Assembly (NCBI RefSeq): GCF_003049705.1
Contig: NZ_PIRF01000002.1
Location: 124,001 to 188,000, forward strand
Direction of reading: 5' to 3'
DNA: 64,000 bases
Origin: Campylobacter concisus
GTDB taxonomy: Bacteria > Campylobacterota > Campylobacteria > Campylobacterales > Campylobacteraceae
Shown here: positions 63,479 through 64,000 of the stretch, piece after piece
How positions within the stretch are numbered: the first letter of the stretch is position 1
How the letters are laid out: each line of letters opens with the position of its first letter
Notes under the pieces: generated by a model
Told to the model about the DNA's origin: nothing
Seen by the model: only the letters and a program-made list of their open reading frames with translations
The model's database searches: none
Made by a program: the position numbers and the translations under genes

Positions 63479-64000
63479 ATTCGCTTACCTCCACCCACTC
63501 TTTTGTTATGTCTTTTTGGCTTAAAATTTTAGCTTTGTTGTAAAACTGATCAAAACCTTCGTAAAACTCACCATTTTTTTGCTCGACTAAAATTTTCAAA
63601 GCTCCGTTATGCTTTTTTCTAAAATTTTCATTATTTTGCAAAGCTATGCCTTGTAAAATTTTTAGCCTACTTTTTGCCACATCTCCGCTAACATCGCTTT
63701 TTAGTGTAGCTGAGTGCGTATCACGCCTTGGCGAATAGACAAAAGCGTGCAGATGTGTGATAGGAAATTTCTTAAAATTTTCCACAGCCTCTGTCCATAT
63801 CTCCTCACTCTCACCAGGATGACCCACGATGTAGTCCGTGCCAAGGGCAAAGCCAAGTGAGCTAAGCTCATTAAAAAGTTCCAAATCACTAAATGCGTTA
63901 TTTCGTCTTCGCATGATCTTTAGCATAGCCTGACTCGTGTGCTGAAGTGCGATGTGCAAATGACGCTCCAGCCACTCTTCTTTTAAAATTTCTCTAAAGC
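63441..64000 (-). CDS. mtaB: MiaB-family tRNA methylthiotransferase (MtaB-like), C-terminal part
   Basis: Partial; the reading frame runs out of the window at its 5' side, so the CxxxCxxC radical-SAM motif is not seen. The visible ~185 residues contain HLHIALQHTSQAMLKIMRRR, TDYIVGHPGESEE and FVYSPRRDTHSATL, the pattern of MiaB/RimO/MtaB proteins; HLH(I)ALQ and SPRxGT-like positions favour MtaB (ms2t6A37) over MiaB. A C-terminal TRAM-like region follows. The ftsH-like gene starts inside its 3' end. Confidence 0.75.
   Translation of the reverse strand, partial: FREILKEEWLERHLHIALQHTSQAMLKIMRRRNNAFSDLELFNELSSLGFALGTDYIVGHPGESEEIWTEAVENFKKFPITHLHAFVYSPRRDTHSATLKSDVSGDVAKSRLKILQGIALQNNENFRKKHNGALKILVEQKNGEFYEGFDQFYNKAKILSQKDITKEWVEVSEYEVKPDANYAKI

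Noticed and set aside
1..64000. CRISPR arrays, insertion sequences, prophage and long homopolymer G/C phase-variation tracts
   Set aside because: None recognised on either strand; reading by eye could miss degenerate copies.

Overview
The window looks like an AT-rich chromosomal stretch of a Campylobacter species (Campylobacterota). The evidence is gene content and order: argG-rplI-hslV-hslU-era, flgA-ubiX-coaD-tmk-hisS-speA-aspB, murA-moeA, and a natural-transformation/type II secretion-like cluster are all arranged as I remember from C. jejuni. Codon usage and the TAAAAT/TATAAT promoters with weak -35 boxes also fit. It does not look like C. jejuni itself; a C. concisus-like species is my guess. 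I see no insertion sequence, prophage or CRISPR array. The window is dense core genome and the surprises are local.

Layout. 1-1730 (-): macAB efflux, macB cut by the window edge. 1785-3818 (-): UvrD/PcrA helicase. 3883-18175 (+): pbpC with a giant alpha-2-macroglobulin, valS, the methionine importer metN-metI, a candidate leader peptide with two hairpins, two metQ genes and dedA. 18246-19034 (-): murI. 19127-21306 (+): ftsW-murG. 21298-22180 (-): an unknown protein and tRNA-Arg. 22291-24140 (+): a small unknown protein, a J-domain protein and an unknown protein. 24141-26759 (-): S4 protein-tsaE-lptB-rpoN. 26793-29713 (-): TonB-dependent siderophore receptor and periplasmic esterase behind a Fur-box-like palindrome.

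29915-33474 (+) carries argG, rplI and hslVU, followed by era. 34400-43698 (+) is a nine-gene type II secretion/MSHA-like machine (inner-membrane platform proteins, secretin, ExeA-like ATPase, TPR protein, GspE ATPase, GspF) with its own sigma70-type promoter. A PAS protein and a soluble chemoreceptor follow closely. 45519-47611 (-): SixA-like phosphatase, DUF455 protein, NlpC/P60 lipoprotein. 47752-60643 (+): murA-moeA, tRNA-Gly, flgA-ubiX-coaD-tmk-hisS-speA-aspB and thiS-thiF-thiG-thiH-thiE. 60680-64000 (-): a frameshifted membrane protein, mogA, an FtsH-like AAA protein without the protease site, and partial mtaB.

The observations I rate highest are: (1) a 19-codon Met/Cys-rich leader ORF with a 21-bp hairpin and a second hairpin covering the metQ ribosome-binding site, which looks like an attenuator; (2) flgA, which directly abuts tRNA-Gly and has no AUG/GUG/UUG start for its signal peptide; (3) an FtsH paralogue whose HExxH has become YQxxK; (4) a Cts/MSHA-type operon with one unrecognised extra gene; and (5) a chemoreceptor whose C-terminus looks like a CZB domain that has lost all zinc ligands. 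All similarity statements come from reading motifs and from memory; no search was run.
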